Positions 7,285 through 16,483 are shown, counted from the first letter of the stretch. The stretch: 51,016 nucleotides of DNA from DRQF01 sp964559135 (GCA_964559135.1 CAZLGG010000015.1:1-51016), one strand, 5' to 3'. A program made the numbers and translations. Notes: a model not told the origin generated them from the sequence alone.

Positions 7285-8612
7285 GCGTTTTCAAAGCGTA
7301 CGACGTCCGGGGCATCTACGGCGAGCAGATCGATGAGGATCTCGCCCGCAAGATCGGGGCGGGCTTCATCGATCTTTTGGGCGGCGGTCCCATCGTGGTC
7401 GGTCGCGACATGCGTGCGTGCGCGCCCTCCATAGCGAAGGCGTTCATCGAAGGCGCGCGACGCCGCGGAGCCGACGTCATCGACATAGGGCTGGCGTCGA
7501 CCCCTCAGACCTACTTCGCGATCGGGCATTTTCAGGTGAACGGAGGCGTGCAGATCACCGCTTCCCACAATCCGTCCGAGTACATCGGAATGAAGTTTTG
7601 CCGGCAAGATTGCGTGCCCATTTCCTACGAGACGGGTATCCGTCGCCTCGAGGAAGCGGCCTCCAAGGACTTGCCCGCTCCGGCGGAGCAGGAGGGGGGA
7701 TTGAGCGTTCGCGTCATCACGGACGATTACGTGGAGCACGTGAGTCGATGGCTCGAAGGTCCGACCGATCTGAAACTCGTGATCGATGCCGGAAACGGCA
7801 TGGCCGGCCATGAGCTGCCCGCCGTCTTGGACCGCCTGGGGATTTCCGCGGAGCGTCTCTACTTCGATCTGGACGGCAGTTTTCCCAACCACGAAGCGAA
7901 TCCCATCAAGGCGGAGAACATGGAGGACGTCATTTCCCGAGTGCGAGCCACGGGCGCAGACCTGGGCGTCGCATTCGACGGCGACGCGGACCGCTGTGCC
8001 TTTGTCGACGAGACCGGGACGATCATCTCCAGTGATCTCATGACCGCGATCATGGCCAAGGAGTTGCTGGGGAGGGAGCCCGGGGCGCATGTGGTCTACG
8101 ACCTCAGATCGAGCCGTGTCGTCGCCGAGGAGATCGAACAGGAGGGCGGCAAGCCGGTTCTCGAACGCGTCGGTCACAGCTTCATCAAGGCCACCATGCG
8201 CAAGACGAACGCCATCTTCGGTGGGGAACTCTCGGGCCACTATTATTTTCGGGAGAACTTCACCTCGGACAGCGGCGTCATCGCGATGCTCTTGACCCTG
8301 GAGATCCTCCGGAAGAGGGGGAAGAAACTCTCCGAACTCGTCAATCCGCTGAGAAGGTATCCCGCGACCGGCGAGATCAATTTCGTCGTGGAGGACAAGG
8401 AAGGGATGATTCGGCGGCTCGAGTCTGAATTCTCCGATGGCGAGACGGACCACATAGACGGCATCACCGTCCGCTATCCGACCTGGTGGTTCAACGTTCG
8501 AAAGAGCAACACCGAGCCTCTGCTCAGACTGAATCTGGAGGCGGACGACGACGCGACGCTTGCGTCCGCGAAGTCGCGATTGCTGGCCTTGCTGGGCGAA
8601 CCCGAGGAGTGA
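7281..8612 (+). CDS. manB: Phosphomannomutase/phosphoglucomutase
   Basis: 443 residues of the alpha-D-phosphohexomutase superfamily, with all four active-site loops visible: TASHNP with phosphoserine S95, the metal-binding DGDADR, the sugar-binding GELSGHYYF, and the phosphate-binding RKSNTEPLLR at the C-terminus. It interconverts hexose 6- and 1-phosphates for GDP-mannose or glucose-1-phosphate supply. The GEXSGHYYF form is usual in the AlgC/ManB dual-specificity group; the preferred sugar is not determinable by eye. It is coupled to ltaE upstream (ATGA) and larC downstream (GTGA). Confidence 0.9.
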   Translation: MSVFKAYDVRGIYGEQIDEDLARKIGAGFIDLLGGGPIVVGRDMRACAPSIAKAFIEGARRRGADVIDIGLASTPQTYFAIGHFQVNGGVQITASHNPSEYIGMKFCRQDCVPISYETGIRRLEEAASKDLPAPAEQEGGLSVRVITDDYVEHVSRWLEGPTDLKLVIDAGNGMAGHELPAVLDRLGISAERLYFDLDGSFPNHEANPIKAENMEDVISRVRATGADLGVAFDGDADRCAFVDETGTIISSDLMTAIMAKELLGREPGAHVVYDLRSSRVVAEEIEQEGGKPVLERVGHSFIKATMRKTNAIFGGELSGHYYFRENFTSDSGVIAMLLTLEILRKRGKKLSELVNPLRRYPATGEINFVVEDKEGMIRRLESEFSDGETDHIDGITVRYPTWWFNVRKSNTEPLLRLNLEADDDATLASAKSRLLALLGEPEE

Positions 8613-9865
8613 GCGCAAAAGGGCGCATTCTGCTGCTCGACCCGTTCTCGGGCATCGCCGGGGACATGTTCTTGGGCGCCCTGATCGATCTGGGGCTCTC
8701 CTTGGAAACTCTGCAAGAGGGCCTGGGCGGCTTGGGCGTTCCGTTTCGCCTCCGTGCCGAGAAGGTCCTCCGCGGAGCCCTCTCCGCCACGAAGCTCCAT
8801 GTCCTCGTCCGATCCGCGACCGGAGACGGTTGGGAGGAGGAGAAACACGCCGCCCTGCACCCCGAGGGTTCGGCCGAGCAGGATCACGGCCATGCTCATC
8901 ATGGGCATGGGCGCTCGGCGGCCGAGATCCAGGAACTCATTGCCGCGTCACCGCTGAGCGAAGGAGTGAAGCGCCGTGCGGCGAAGATCTTCGCCGTCTT
9001 GGCCGAGGCGGAGGGGCGCGTCCACGGCGTGCCGGCCGCCGACATTCATTTCCACGAGGTGGGGGCGGTGGATTCCATCGTGGACATCTGCGGCGCGGCC
9101 CTCGCGGTGGAGTTGATGGGGCTGCATCGCATCCTGGCGTGCCCGGTCTCCGTCGGCCGGGGCTTGCACGCGATGGAGCATGGGACCATGCCTTTGCCCG
9201 CGCCCGCGACGGCGGAGATCCTGAAGGGGATGCCGGTTCGCTTCACGGCCATCGATCAGGAGCTCTGCACGCCCACGGGCGCAGCGATTCTGTCGGTCAT
9301 GGTGGACGAATTCGTCACGGCCCAGTTCTCGGGGCGGGTCGTGGGAGTCGGATACGGGGCCGGTTCCCACCCCCGTGGGAATCCTCCCAATGTCCTGCGC
9401 GCCACGTTGCTAGGGGAGCCGGGAGAAGACGCCGGAGTGGAGGTCGGCGAGATCGTTTTCGACGTGGACGACATGACCGGGGAGGCTCTGGGGGCGATGC
9501 GCGGCAGGTTGGAGGAAGCGGGAGCTCTCGACGTGGTGATCCAGCCCGTGCAGATGAAGAAGAATCGGCCGGGCTGGCGGGTGGAAGTGCTTGTCCGACC
9601 CGCAGATCTGTCCGACCTCACCGAACTCGTTCTCGTCGAGACCAGCACTCTGGGGGTGAGGTCCGCGGTCCGTCGCCGGCAGGTCCTCGCGCGGCGCATC
9701 GAGACCGTGGAGACGCCTCTCGGCCCCGTCAGGGTGAAGGTGGCCTCATTCAGGGGCAAGGTCGTGAAGAGGAAGCCCGAATACGAGGATTGTCTCCGCT
9801 TGGCCGAGACGCACGGTCTCCCCTTCGAGGAGGTGCGGCGCATCATCGAGCACCACCTGCGTTGA
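8609..9865 (+). CDS. larC: LarC, nickel-pincer cofactor biosynthesis (nickel chelatase)
   Basis: 418 residues. It opens ILLLDPFSGIAGDMFLGALIDLG, the LarC/DUF111 signature, and has a His-rich stretch (DHGHAHHGHG, near residue 92) and a FHEVGAVDSIVDICGAA block. LarC inserts nickel into pyridinium-3,5-bisthiocarboxylate mononucleotide to make the pincer cofactor of lactate racemase and related LarA enzymes. Here it is one uninterrupted frame, whereas in Lactobacillus plantarum it is split and joined by programmed frameshifting. GTG 8609 overlaps the previous stop. LarA, LarB and LarE are not in the window, so larC is separated from its pathway. Confidence 0.88.
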   Translation: MSAKGRILLLDPFSGIAGDMFLGALIDLGLSLETLQEGLGGLGVPFRLRAEKVLRGALSATKLHVLVRSATGDGWEEEKHAALHPEGSAEQDHGHAHHGHGRSAAEIQELIAASPLSEGVKRRAAKIFAVLAEAEGRVHGVPAADIHFHEVGAVDSIVDICGAALAVELMGLHRILACPVSVGRGLHAMEHGTMPLPAPATAEILKGMPVRFTAIDQELCTPTGAAILSVMVDEFVTAQFSGRVVGVGYGAGSHPRGNPPNVLRATLLGEPGEDAGVEVGEIVFDVDDMTGEALGAMRGRLEEAGALDVVIQPVQMKKNRPGWRVEVLVRPADLSDLTELVLVETSTLGVRSAVRRRQVLARRIETVETPLGPVRVKVASFRGKVVKRKPEYEDCLRLAETHGLPFEEVRRIIEHHLR

Positions 9866-9918
9866 GGTTGTCCCCGTGGGTCCATAGCGTGGGAGGCGTG
9901 CCTCGGGAGAATTCTGCC

Positions 9919-11088
9919 ATGCGATCGATCGTGAACATCCTGTTGGTTTCCCTCCTGCTGGTGGCGGCCGCCCCGGCCCAGGAGCGCACGGGCTACGGTG
10001 AGGTGTCCTTGAACAACGTGCGCGCTCGAGCGGGGACGGCGGACTATCATGCCGAATTGATGGTTCTGCCTCGAGGTTACCCGGTGCGCATCACGGGCTA
10101 CGAAGGTGACTGGGCCCGCGTGCAGTTGCCGGGCGGGATCCTCGCCTACGTTCACAAGGGTCGGCCCGGCCATCCTTTCGTCAAGGAGGCTTCGCCCGGG
10201 CGAGGGCTGGTCGTGGTGAACGACCTGATGTTGAGGCCGAAGCCGACCACCGACTGGCCGGCGATGGGCAAACTCAAACCGAATCAGGAAATCACATTGT
10301 TGGGCTCCGAGAACCGCAACTGGTTTCGCATTTTGGCCCCGAAGGACCAGGCCGCCTACATCTGGAAGGACTACGTCAAGGTCTCGGCCGACCAGAAGAG
10401 AGCGCAGGCGCTTTTCGAGGCCAAGGCGGCGGAGGTGAGATCGAGCCGATTGCAGACCGGTGAGTTGTCGCGCGAGGGACTCGTCAGAGAGGAGCGTCGC
10501 AAGAGCTTGCTCGAGCGACTCGCCAGCACCGACCAGGCGATGGAGAAAGTGCTCACCTCCACCAACGGGATTCCGGATCTGAAGGCTCTCGAGCGCTTGC
10601 GTGGAAAGTATCGAGACATCGCAACCGCGGCCGTGGCGGACCGCGATCTCCAGGCGGAGGCCGAGCGGAAGGCTTCCTACGTCCAGGGGAAGATCGATGT
10701 CGTGCAGAAGCTCGCCAAGGCTGAGCGAAAAGTCGACGAGCTGGCGGCCAAGGAGGTCCGCCACCGGCGGGAGTACGAGGAGTCCTTGACCCGTTTCCGG
10801 AACAGGAAGGGGAAGGCGGCCAAGGATGCCAAAGAGCGCGGCGTCGGGAGTTTCCTCCGTTACGGCATTGGCGTCGTGCGCAGGGACGTTCTGAACTCCA
10901 TCTCGGGGGAGCCGGCCTACATTCTCAGCAAGGCTTCCGAGGATCGTTATCTCCTCACCAGCCTCCGGTACGACCTTTCCGAGTATCTCGGAAGGGAGAT
11001 CGGGATCACGAAGTGGAAAATGCTGACCCCGCCCACGACGGACGAGTTGCGTCGTGTGCAGGTGATCCGCCTCGAAGTCCTCGACTGA
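9919..11088 (+). CDS. Exported SH3-domain/coiled-coil protein
   Basis: 389 residues. The signal peptide ends AAAPAQ. Two bacterial SH3-type repeats follow: residues about 26-78 (VSLNNVRARAGTADYHAELM, ending in W-A-R-V-Q-L-P) and about 88-150 (VVNDLMLRPKPTTDWPAMGKL, ending AAYIWKDYVKV). Residues about 155-310 are charged and Ala/Glu/Lys/Arg-rich with heptad-like periodicity, probably a long coiled coil. A C-terminal globular segment follows. SH3b domains often bind peptidoglycan, so a cell-envelope role is likely; no hydrolase motif is visible. It lies 53 bp after larC and may be cotranscribed. Confidence 0.7.
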   Translation: MRSIVNILLVSLLLVAAAPAQERTGYGEVSLNNVRARAGTADYHAELMVLPRGYPVRITGYEGDWARVQLPGGILAYVHKGRPGHPFVKEASPGRGLVVVNDLMLRPKPTTDWPAMGKLKPNQEITLLGSENRNWFRILAPKDQAAYIWKDYVKVSADQKRAQALFEAKAAEVRSSRLQTGELSREGLVREERRKSLLERLASTDQAMEKVLTSTNGIPDLKALERLRGKYRDIATAAVADRDLQAEAERKASYVQGKIDVVQKLAKAERKVDELAAKEVRHRREYEESLTRFRNRKGKAAKDAKERGVGSFLRYGIGVVRRDVLNSISGEPAYILSKASEDRYLLTSLRYDLSEYLGREIGITKWKMLTPPTTDELRRVQVIRLEVLD

Positions 11089-11129
11089 AATCGACGGAGC
11101 CTCCTGTCGCCGGAATCGTAGACGCAGTG

Positions 11130-11154
11130 GGGGAACGCTCTTGCCGTGTTCCCC
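11130..11154 (+). terminator. Possible weak terminator hairpin after the SH3 protein gene
   Basis: GGGGAAC (11130-11136) and GTTCCCC (11148-11154) form a perfect 7-bp stem with an 11-nt loop, 41 nt after the stop codon. There is no U-tract, so termination is uncertain; it may instead mark an RNA 3' end processed by other means. Confidence 0.3.
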
Positions 11155-11203
11155 GCCAAGCACCTTCCCGCCCTTTTCAGGGCATCGCGACGGGAGTTGA
11201 GAC

Positions 11204-12382
11204 ATGACGCCTCGTATCCTTTCGATCTTCGTTTGCGCTTTGTTGCTAGGAGTTGGAACCGCTCAGAGTCGCCCCCGTTTGGGCGTGAGGTTGACTCTTG
11301 GAGTACCCGTGGAAGCGGTCGAGAACGGTTCGCCCTCCGACCGAGCCGGCTTGAAGGCCGGGGACTTCATCGTGAGCTGTGACGACGAAGTCATTCAGAA
11401 CATGCAAGCCCTCGTGGACTGGGCCGACCGACTCGGCGCCGGTTCCAAAGCCCGCATGACCGTGATTCGGGGCGGGGAACGGAAAGCGTTGGAGATTTCG
11501 CTTCCCGATCCACTGCCCGAGGGACAGAAGTTGGGGATGACCGTGGGGACCGGATTCCTCGTGACCAGGGTCTCCCAGGGCATGCCGGCGGCGAAAGCAG
11601 GGGTGTTGGAAGGGGACGTCCTCGTCGCGTTCGGCGGTCGCGCCGTCGAATCCTTCGATGGACTGAGGGCGGAGATCGCAAAGGTGAAGCCCGGTGCGAC
11701 GAAAACCGTCCGGGTCGTTCGATCAGGCAAGGAGTTGGTTCTCGACGTGCCGTTCTCCGGACCCGATTCCCAGCCCCGGTTGCTCCTTCCTCCCTCGGAC
11801 GCAAAAGAGTCGCCCAAGGAGGACGTCGAGCAGGAGGAGACTCCCGAGGAGATTCTCGAAGAGCCGATCTTGCCGGACGAGGAGATGAAACAGTGGTTTC
11901 ACGGTTTCTCGCCCACCCAGGGATCCGAGTCGCCGCGATTGACCGAACTCGCCAAGGAATTGGGAGATGCGATTGAGGAATTGAAGGCCGTTGCGAACAA
12001 GGGGGACGCCGTGGCGTCGGCCCTGGTCAAGATGCAAAGGGTCAAGAAGGGGCTCGAGGCCCACATTCGTCGACGGCGCGGGATGGACAGGTTTTTCCAG
12101 CGTGGCCTGGAAGGCCTGCGGGGTTTTCCCGTGTTGCCCACCGACCTCGAAGGCGGCTTCGGTGGATTCTCGTTCGACAGCATGATGGAGGATCTCCAGC
12201 AACGGGTCCAGGAACTCGTCGAGCAAGGTTTGGGGAGCCAGGACATCAACGGGATCCTCGAGAAGGAATTCCCCGGAGTGAAGATCCGTGTCCACAGTGA
12301 TTCCGCGCCGACCGAGAAGAAGACCCCCGAGAAGAAGACCCCGTCCAAGGGCGACGGAGGAGAACGCGGCTCCGGCCACTGA
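11204..12382 (+). CDS. Exported tandem-PDZ protein without a protease domain
   Basis: 392 residues. The signal peptide ends GVGTAQ. PDZ domain 1 is at about 25-100 (LGVRLTLGVPVEAVENGSPSDRAGLKAGDFI) and PDZ domain 2 at about 105-190 (LGMTVGTGFLVTRVSQGMPA). A Glu-rich acidic linker follows at about 205-230, then a helical region and a Gly/Phe-rich stretch (about 285-325), ending in a Lys/Pro/Glu tail. The carboxylate-binding loops are L-G-V/M type. There is no trypsin domain, so it is probably an adaptor or chaperone-like protein binding C-terminal peptides in the periplasm; HtrA at 35769-37103 is a possible partner by analogy only. It is followed by a hairpin terminator. Confidence 0.78.
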   Translation: MTPRILSIFVCALLLGVGTAQSRPRLGVRLTLGVPVEAVENGSPSDRAGLKAGDFIVSCDDEVIQNMQALVDWADRLGAGSKARMTVIRGGERKALEISLPDPLPEGQKLGMTVGTGFLVTRVSQGMPAAKAGVLEGDVLVAFGGRAVESFDGLRAEIAKVKPGATKTVRVVRSGKELVLDVPFSGPDSQPRLLLPPSDAKESPKEDVEQEETPEEILEEPILPDEEMKQWFHGFSPTQGSESPRLTELAKELGDAIEELKAVANKGDAVASALVKMQRVKKGLEAHIRRRRGMDRFFQRGLEGLRGFPVLPTDLEGGFGGFSFDSMMEDLQQRVQELVEQGLGSQDINGILEKEFPGVKIRVHSDSAPTEKKTPEKKTPSKGDGGERGSGH

Positions 12383-12401
12383 ACGCGGAGCCGTCGCAGG
12401 C

Positions 12402-12430
12402 TTGACGGCGTGGCCCCTCCCAAGTAACTG
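12402..12430 (+). promoter_or_regulatory. Candidate promoter of cstA
   Basis: TTGACG (12402-12407), a 17-nt spacer and TAACTG (12425-12430). Spacing is optimal and the -10 mediocre. The -10 lies in the loop of the terminator hairpin at 12412-12437, so terminator and promoter occupy the same DNA. Confidence 0.35.
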
Positions 12431-12437
12431 AGGGGCC
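12412..12437 (+). terminator. Rho-independent terminator after the PDZ gene
   Basis: GGCCCCTC (12412-12419) and GAGGGGCC (12430-12437) form a perfect 8-bp G/C-rich stem with a 10-nt loop, 29 nt after the stop codon. It is followed by the pyrimidine tract TTCCCTTT. Confidence 0.5.
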
Positions 12438-12458
12438 TTCCCTTTGGAGGGCCCGTCC

Positions 12459-14201
12459 ATGTCCGCCGTCTTCCCCGTCCTGGTCTGTTTCGTTCTCTAC
12501 GTTCTGGGTTACAGGTTCTACGCTGGGTATCTCTCCAACAAGATCTTCTCCCTCGACGACGGCCGTCGGACACCGGCTCATGCCCTCCGCAACGACGTCG
12601 ACTATCTGCCGACCCGGCGGTTCGTCCTCTTCGGCCACCACTTCGCATCCATCACCGGCCTCTCGCCCATGCTGGGGCCCGCCATTGCCGTCATCTGGGG
12701 CTGGGCGCCCGCGATGCTCTGGGTCGTGCTGGGGGCCGTCCTTGTGGGTTGCGTGCACGACTTCTCCGCTCTCGTCGTGTCGATCCGCGCCCGCGGCCAC
12801 TCCATCGGCAAGGTGGCCGAGGGGGTGATCGGCCCTCGAGCCAAGAGTCTCTTCTTGGCCATCATCTTCTTCGGCGTGGCCCTCGCGATGGGGGTCTTCA
12901 CACTCGTGATCGCGGGCCTTTTCGCGGGACCATACGGGACAGCGGTCATCCCGTCGGCGGGCCTGATGATCGTGGCCGCCTTCGTGGGGTACAGGGTCTT
13001 TCTGAAGGGGGCCCGAATCGGTCCCCTCACCGTTGCGGGATTCGTCATCCAGCTCATCCTGGTCTGGGTGGGGGCCGAGTGGCCGGTGGTTTGGAAGAAT
13101 CCGGATGGATGGAAATGGGTTCTTCTCGCCTACGCATTCGCGGCCAGCGTGTTGCCCGTCTGGTCGCTCCTGCAGCCCCGGGACTTTCTGAATTCCCTTC
13201 TGCTCTACCTGGGACTGGGCGTTTGTTACGTGGGGTTTTTCGTCTGGGGACCGGAATTCGCGGCGCCCGTCTTCGATGCGAGCCCGGAAGGGGCTCCGCC
13301 GTTTTATCCCTTCGTCTTCATCACGATTGCCTGTGGGGCCGCCTCCGGCTTTCACTCCCTGGTCTCGTCGGGGACCACCGCCAAGCAACTCGATCGGGAG
13401 ACGGACGCGCGCATGGTGGGCTTCGGGGGGATGATCGGGGAATCTCTCTTGGGGCTCCTCGCGGTCCTGGCGACGACGGCCGGCCTGAGGGGGACGGAGG
13501 GGTCTTCGGCGGCGGCACTTTGGCGGGAGCACTACCACGACTGGAATGCCGCGGCGGGCCTCACCGCGAAGATGACGAGTTTCATCGACGGAGCGGCGCA
13601 GTTCATCGCCGAGCTGGGGATCGACCCCGGTCTCGCCGGCGCATTCATCGCCGTCGTCGTGGTGTCGTTCGCTCTCACCACGCTCGATTCCGCCACACGC
13701 CTTTTGCGCTACAACGTGGAGGAGATCGGAGAGGCTGTGGGGTGGCCGGTTCTCGGGAACCGCTTCGTCGCCACGTCGTTGGCCGTGGGGGCGATTGCCT
13801 TCTTCGCGTTCTACCGCATCAACGGCCGTCCCGCGGGGGTTGCGCTCTGGCAGATTTTCGGGACGGTGAATCAGCTCCTCGCGGGTCTGGCTCTGATGGT
13901 GGCGACGCTCTACCTCTTGCAGCGGCGACGCAACCCTTGGGTGACCGGTGTTCCGATGGCGTTCATGTTGGTCACCACCGCCGTCGCCATGGTGGCCAAC
14001 CTGCGCGACTTCTCGCACGGATTCAGCTTCGAGGCGACAGCCGACGGGCACCCGGTTCCCTATGAACTATTCTTCGTGGCCGTCGTCTTGGCGCTCCTCA
14101 CCGCATGGCTGCTCGTGGAGGCGTGGGGCGCGTTTCGGCGACCCCGGGGCGCGAACGAGGGGCTGGACGTCTTCGACGATTCAGGAAGCGCCGAGTCCTG
14201 A
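12459..14201 (+). CDS. cstA: CstA-family carbon starvation protein / peptide-pyruvate transporter
   Basis: 580 residues with many hydrophobic segments. It shows the CstA features: an N-terminal helix followed by ...YRFYAGYLSNKIFSLDD, RTPAHALRNDVDYLPT, HHFASITGLSPMLGPAIAVIWGW, and further on a GAASGFHSLVSSGTTAKQL block. CstA proteins are inner-membrane carriers for pyruvate and/or peptides, induced on carbon limitation in enterobacteria. It is shorter than E. coli CstA (about 700 residues) and close to the CstA/YjiY forms of other phyla. ATG 12459 has GGAGG 8 nt upstream. It converges with tgt; the two coding ends overlap by 21 bp. Confidence 0.88.
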   Translation: MSAVFPVLVCFVLYVLGYRFYAGYLSNKIFSLDDGRRTPAHALRNDVDYLPTRRFVLFGHHFASITGLSPMLGPAIAVIWGWAPAMLWVVLGAVLVGCVHDFSALVVSIRARGHSIGKVAEGVIGPRAKSLFLAIIFFGVALAMGVFTLVIAGLFAGPYGTAVIPSAGLMIVAAFVGYRVFLKGARIGPLTVAGFVIQLILVWVGAEWPVVWKNPDGWKWVLLAYAFAASVLPVWSLLQPRDFLNSLLLYLGLGVCYVGFFVWGPEFAAPVFDASPEGAPPFYPFVFITIACGAASGFHSLVSSGTTAKQLDRETDARMVGFGGMIGESLLGLLAVLATTAGLRGTEGSSAAALWREHYHDWNAAAGLTAKMTSFIDGAAQFIAELGIDPGLAGAFIAVVVVSFALTTLDSATRLLRYNVEEIGEAVGWPVLGNRFVATSLAVGAIAFFAFYRINGRPAGVALWQIFGTVNQLLAGLALMVATLYLLQRRRNPWVTGVPMAFMLVTTAVAMVANLRDFSHGFSFEATADGHPVPYELFFVAVVLALLTAWLLVEAWGAFRRPRGANEGLDVFDDSGSAES

Positions 14202-15290
14202 GGCCAGGTCATCGCGAAAATCCGAGAGCCGCCCCTCCTCGATGGCGCGTCGTACACCGTCCATGAGACGTTGCATGAATCTGAGGTTGTGATGGGAGAT
14301 CAACGTCGCAGCGAGGATCTCTTTCGCCATGAGAAGATGTCGCAGGTAGGCGCGGCTGAATCGGGCGCACGCCAAGCAGTCGCAGTCTTCGTCGATGGGG
14401 GCTTCATCTTTTTGAAACCGGGCCGCCTTCAGGCGGAGCGCCCCCGCGAACGTCATGGCCTGCCCGTGACGCGCATTCCTCGTGGGCAGCACGCAGTCGA
14501 ACATGTCGAAGCCCCGCATCACGCACTCGACCACCTCGAGAGGCGTTCCCACGCCCATGACGTAGCGGGCCTTGTCCGAGGGAAGATGCGGGCCTACGGC
14601 CTGGAGGACTCGGAGCGTGTCGGAGCGCTCTTCGCCCACGAAGAGACCTCCCACGGCATAGCCGTCGAAGGGCAGGTTCGTGAGGAATTCGGCGGATCGC
14701 AGGCGGAGGTCCTCGAAAATGCCTCCCTGGACGATGGCGAAGAGTGCCCGGCCGTCGTCGGGCCGGAACTGCAGAGTCGTCTCTTCCCATCGGTGGGTGC
14801 GTGCGAGGCTTTCCTCGGCCGCCTCCTTGGCGATGGGGTAGGGAATGCATTCATCGAAGCTCATGAGAATATCGCTGCCCAGGGCGAGTTGGATCTGCAT
14901 GGCTTCAGCGGGGCCGAGCATCACCTTCGATCCGTCGAGATGGCTTTGGAAAACGACGCCCTCCTCCGTGATCTTGCGCCGGTGGGCCAGGCTGAAGACC
15001 TGATATCCGCCGCTGTCGGTGAGGATCGGGCCGTCCCATCCCATGAATGCATGGAGGCCGCCCAGGTCCCTTACGAGTTCGTGACCGGGGCGCAAAAGGA
15101 GGTGATAGGTGTTGGCGAGCAGGATCTCCGCGCCGGTGGACTTCACCTGGGAGGGGAGAAGCCCCTTCACGGTGGCCTGGGTGCCCACGGGCATGAACGC
15201 CGGAGTCTCGATCGGGCCGTGAGGTGTATGGAGACGTCCTCTGCGCGCTTGTTGATCGGTCTTCAGAAGGTGGTAACCGGAACTCTTCAT
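14181..15290 (-). CDS. tgt: tRNA-guanine transglycosylase (queuine tRNA-ribosyltransferase)
   Basis: 369 residues, the typical bacterial Tgt length. It exchanges guanine 34 of GUN-anticodon tRNAs for preQ1. Visible features: catalytic D92 in TDSGGYQVFSL, the nucleophile D265 in FDCVLPTRNARHG, and a C-terminal zinc site C303-x-C305-x2-C308 with His near 334. ATG 15290 overlaps the stop of the SpoIID-like gene (ATGA), giving a coupled minus-strand operon ruvB, spoIID-like, tgt. No queuosine biosynthesis genes (queA, queC-G) are in the window. Confidence 0.93.
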   Translation of the reverse strand: MKSSGYHLLKTDQQARRGRLHTPHGPIETPAFMPVGTQATVKGLLPSQVKSTGAEILLANTYHLLLRPGHELVRDLGGLHAFMGWDGPILTDSGGYQVFSLAHRRKITEEGVVFQSHLDGSKVMLGPAEAMQIQLALGSDILMSFDECIPYPIAKEAAEESLARTHRWEETTLQFRPDDGRALFAIVQGGIFEDLRLRSAEFLTNLPFDGYAVGGLFVGEERSDTLRVLQAVGPHLPSDKARYVMGVGTPLEVVECVMRGFDMFDCVLPTRNARHGQAMTFAGALRLKAARFQKDEAPIDEDCDCLACARFSRAYLRHLLMAKEILAATLISHHNLRFMQRLMDGVRRAIEEGRLSDFRDDLASGLGAS

Positions 15291-16483
15291 GGGGCCAGGA
15301 TGGCTAAACTCGCTCCCGGATAGTAGTGGGCGAGGATGTCCTCGGCGCTCCACCCCTGTTCGGCATAGCCGCGCGCGCCCTGTTGACAAAGGCCCACGCC
15401 GTGTCCGAAACCCCGTCCGGAGAGGACGAGGTCGTTGGCTTCGAGGGATGCTCCTTCCAGGCGGAGACTCCGAATTCGGCGCCGGCCGAAAGCCCGTCGT
15501 AGGCGACGGGCCGCGATGCGCAGGCGGGATGCGCCGATTTTGACAACGAGGCTCGATCTCCACGGATCGCCCCCCGCGTGATGGACTCGGACGCTCTCGG
15601 GGCGCGACGGCAGGACGAGGCGTTGAACGGCTTTCGCCAACGGCACTCGGGTCGACCAATGATAATCCTTGGACCAACCGCATCCGGCGCAGGAGACTCC
15701 GGCCAGGGGGGCAAGGGTTTCCCCTCCGAAAGCGTCTCCCGCGGGGCGGGTGTGTCCTCCGCAGTTGGCGCTGAAAAAACCCGGAAGCACGTGATCACCG
15801 TAGGCCAGGACGATTCCTCGGGTCGCCTGGATGACGCGGCGAGCCCGCGGCGTGCGATGGTCGATGGAGCCGAAGACTTGGGAGACCTCGTTGTCCACGA
15901 CGTCGAAGGCGCGCCGTCGATTTCGGAGGACTTCGTTCGCTGCATAACTTCTGGCGGCGATCGCCTGCGCTTCGAGAGCCGCTTCGGGATAGGTGATGGG
16001 CATCTCCCGGGGAAGGACCTGAGCCAGGTAGTCTTCGAGAGGGAGCGTGAGGATCGGTCGTGCATTCTTCTCGCCGAAGAAAGTGAGGCGTCCGTGGTAG
16101 ACGAGGGTTTTTCCGTTCACGTCGATCTCGACGCCAGGTTCGGGAACATCCAGGACGAACTTGGGGCCCATGTCGCGACCGCCGACATACAGCCGACCTT
16201 GCCGACTCTCGATGCGGATCAAGGGGGCTTCGGTGGGTGAGACAGGGGCGAGAAGGCCGGCCTGTTCTGTGCGGGCAGGCGCGCGTCGCAGCGCCCACGG
16301 CGCCGGGCCCGCGGCGACCAAGCGGACGCGGATCGTCGTGGGCCCGGCCACGCGGGACCACTCCCGATCGCCGAGGGTGGAGGCGGACCAACGATGAACT
16401 TGGACCAAGAGGAGGAGACCCCACAGAAGCGCGCCGGTGCGGAACCAGGCCCGCCGCGCGGCGAGGCGGCGGGGACGTCTCAT
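15287..16483 (-). CDS. SpoIID/LytB-domain protein
   Basis: 398 residues with an N-terminal anchor (about residues 14-30). From about residue 130 comes the SpoIID core: PLEDYLAQVLPREMPITYPEAALEAQAIAARSYA, then the ATRGIVLAYGD and FFSANCGGHT segments and a terminal GRGFGHGVGLCQQGARGYAEQG. In Bacillus, SpoIID is a lytic transglycosylase acting on denuded glycan strands. The PREMP glutamate that serves as catalytic acid is present (PREMPI). In a non-sporulating lineage a role in septal or general peptidoglycan remodelling is more likely. It lies between ruvB and tgt and overlaps both by 4 nt. Confidence 0.88.
   Translation of the reverse strand: MRRPRRLAARRAWFRTGALLWGLLLLVQVHRWSASTLGDREWSRVAGPTTIRVRLVAAGPAPWALRRAPARTEQAGLLAPVSPTEAPLIRIESRQGRLYVGGRDMGPKFVLDVPEPGVEIDVNGKTLVYHGRLTFFGEKNARPILTLPLEDYLAQVLPREMPITYPEAALEAQAIAARSYAANEVLRNRRRAFDVVDNEVSQVFGSIDHRTPRARRVIQATRGIVLAYGDHVLPGFFSANCGGHTRPAGDAFGGETLAPLAGVSCAGCGWSKDYHWSTRVPLAKAVQRLVLPSRPESVRVHHAGGDPWRSSLVVKIGASRLRIAARRLRRAFGRRRIRSLRLEGASLEANDLVLSGRGFGHGVGLCQQGARGYAEQGWSAEDILAHYYPGASLAILAP

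Noticed and set aside
8560..9918. Frame that would fuse an N-terminal extension onto the SH3 protein.
   Set aside because: This part is an out-of-frame reading of larC. The SH3 protein starts with a clean signal peptide at 9919.
15287..16483. Evidence for sporulation from a SpoIID-domain gene.
   Set aside because: SpoIID domains are widespread in non-sporulating bacteria, and no other sporulation gene is present.
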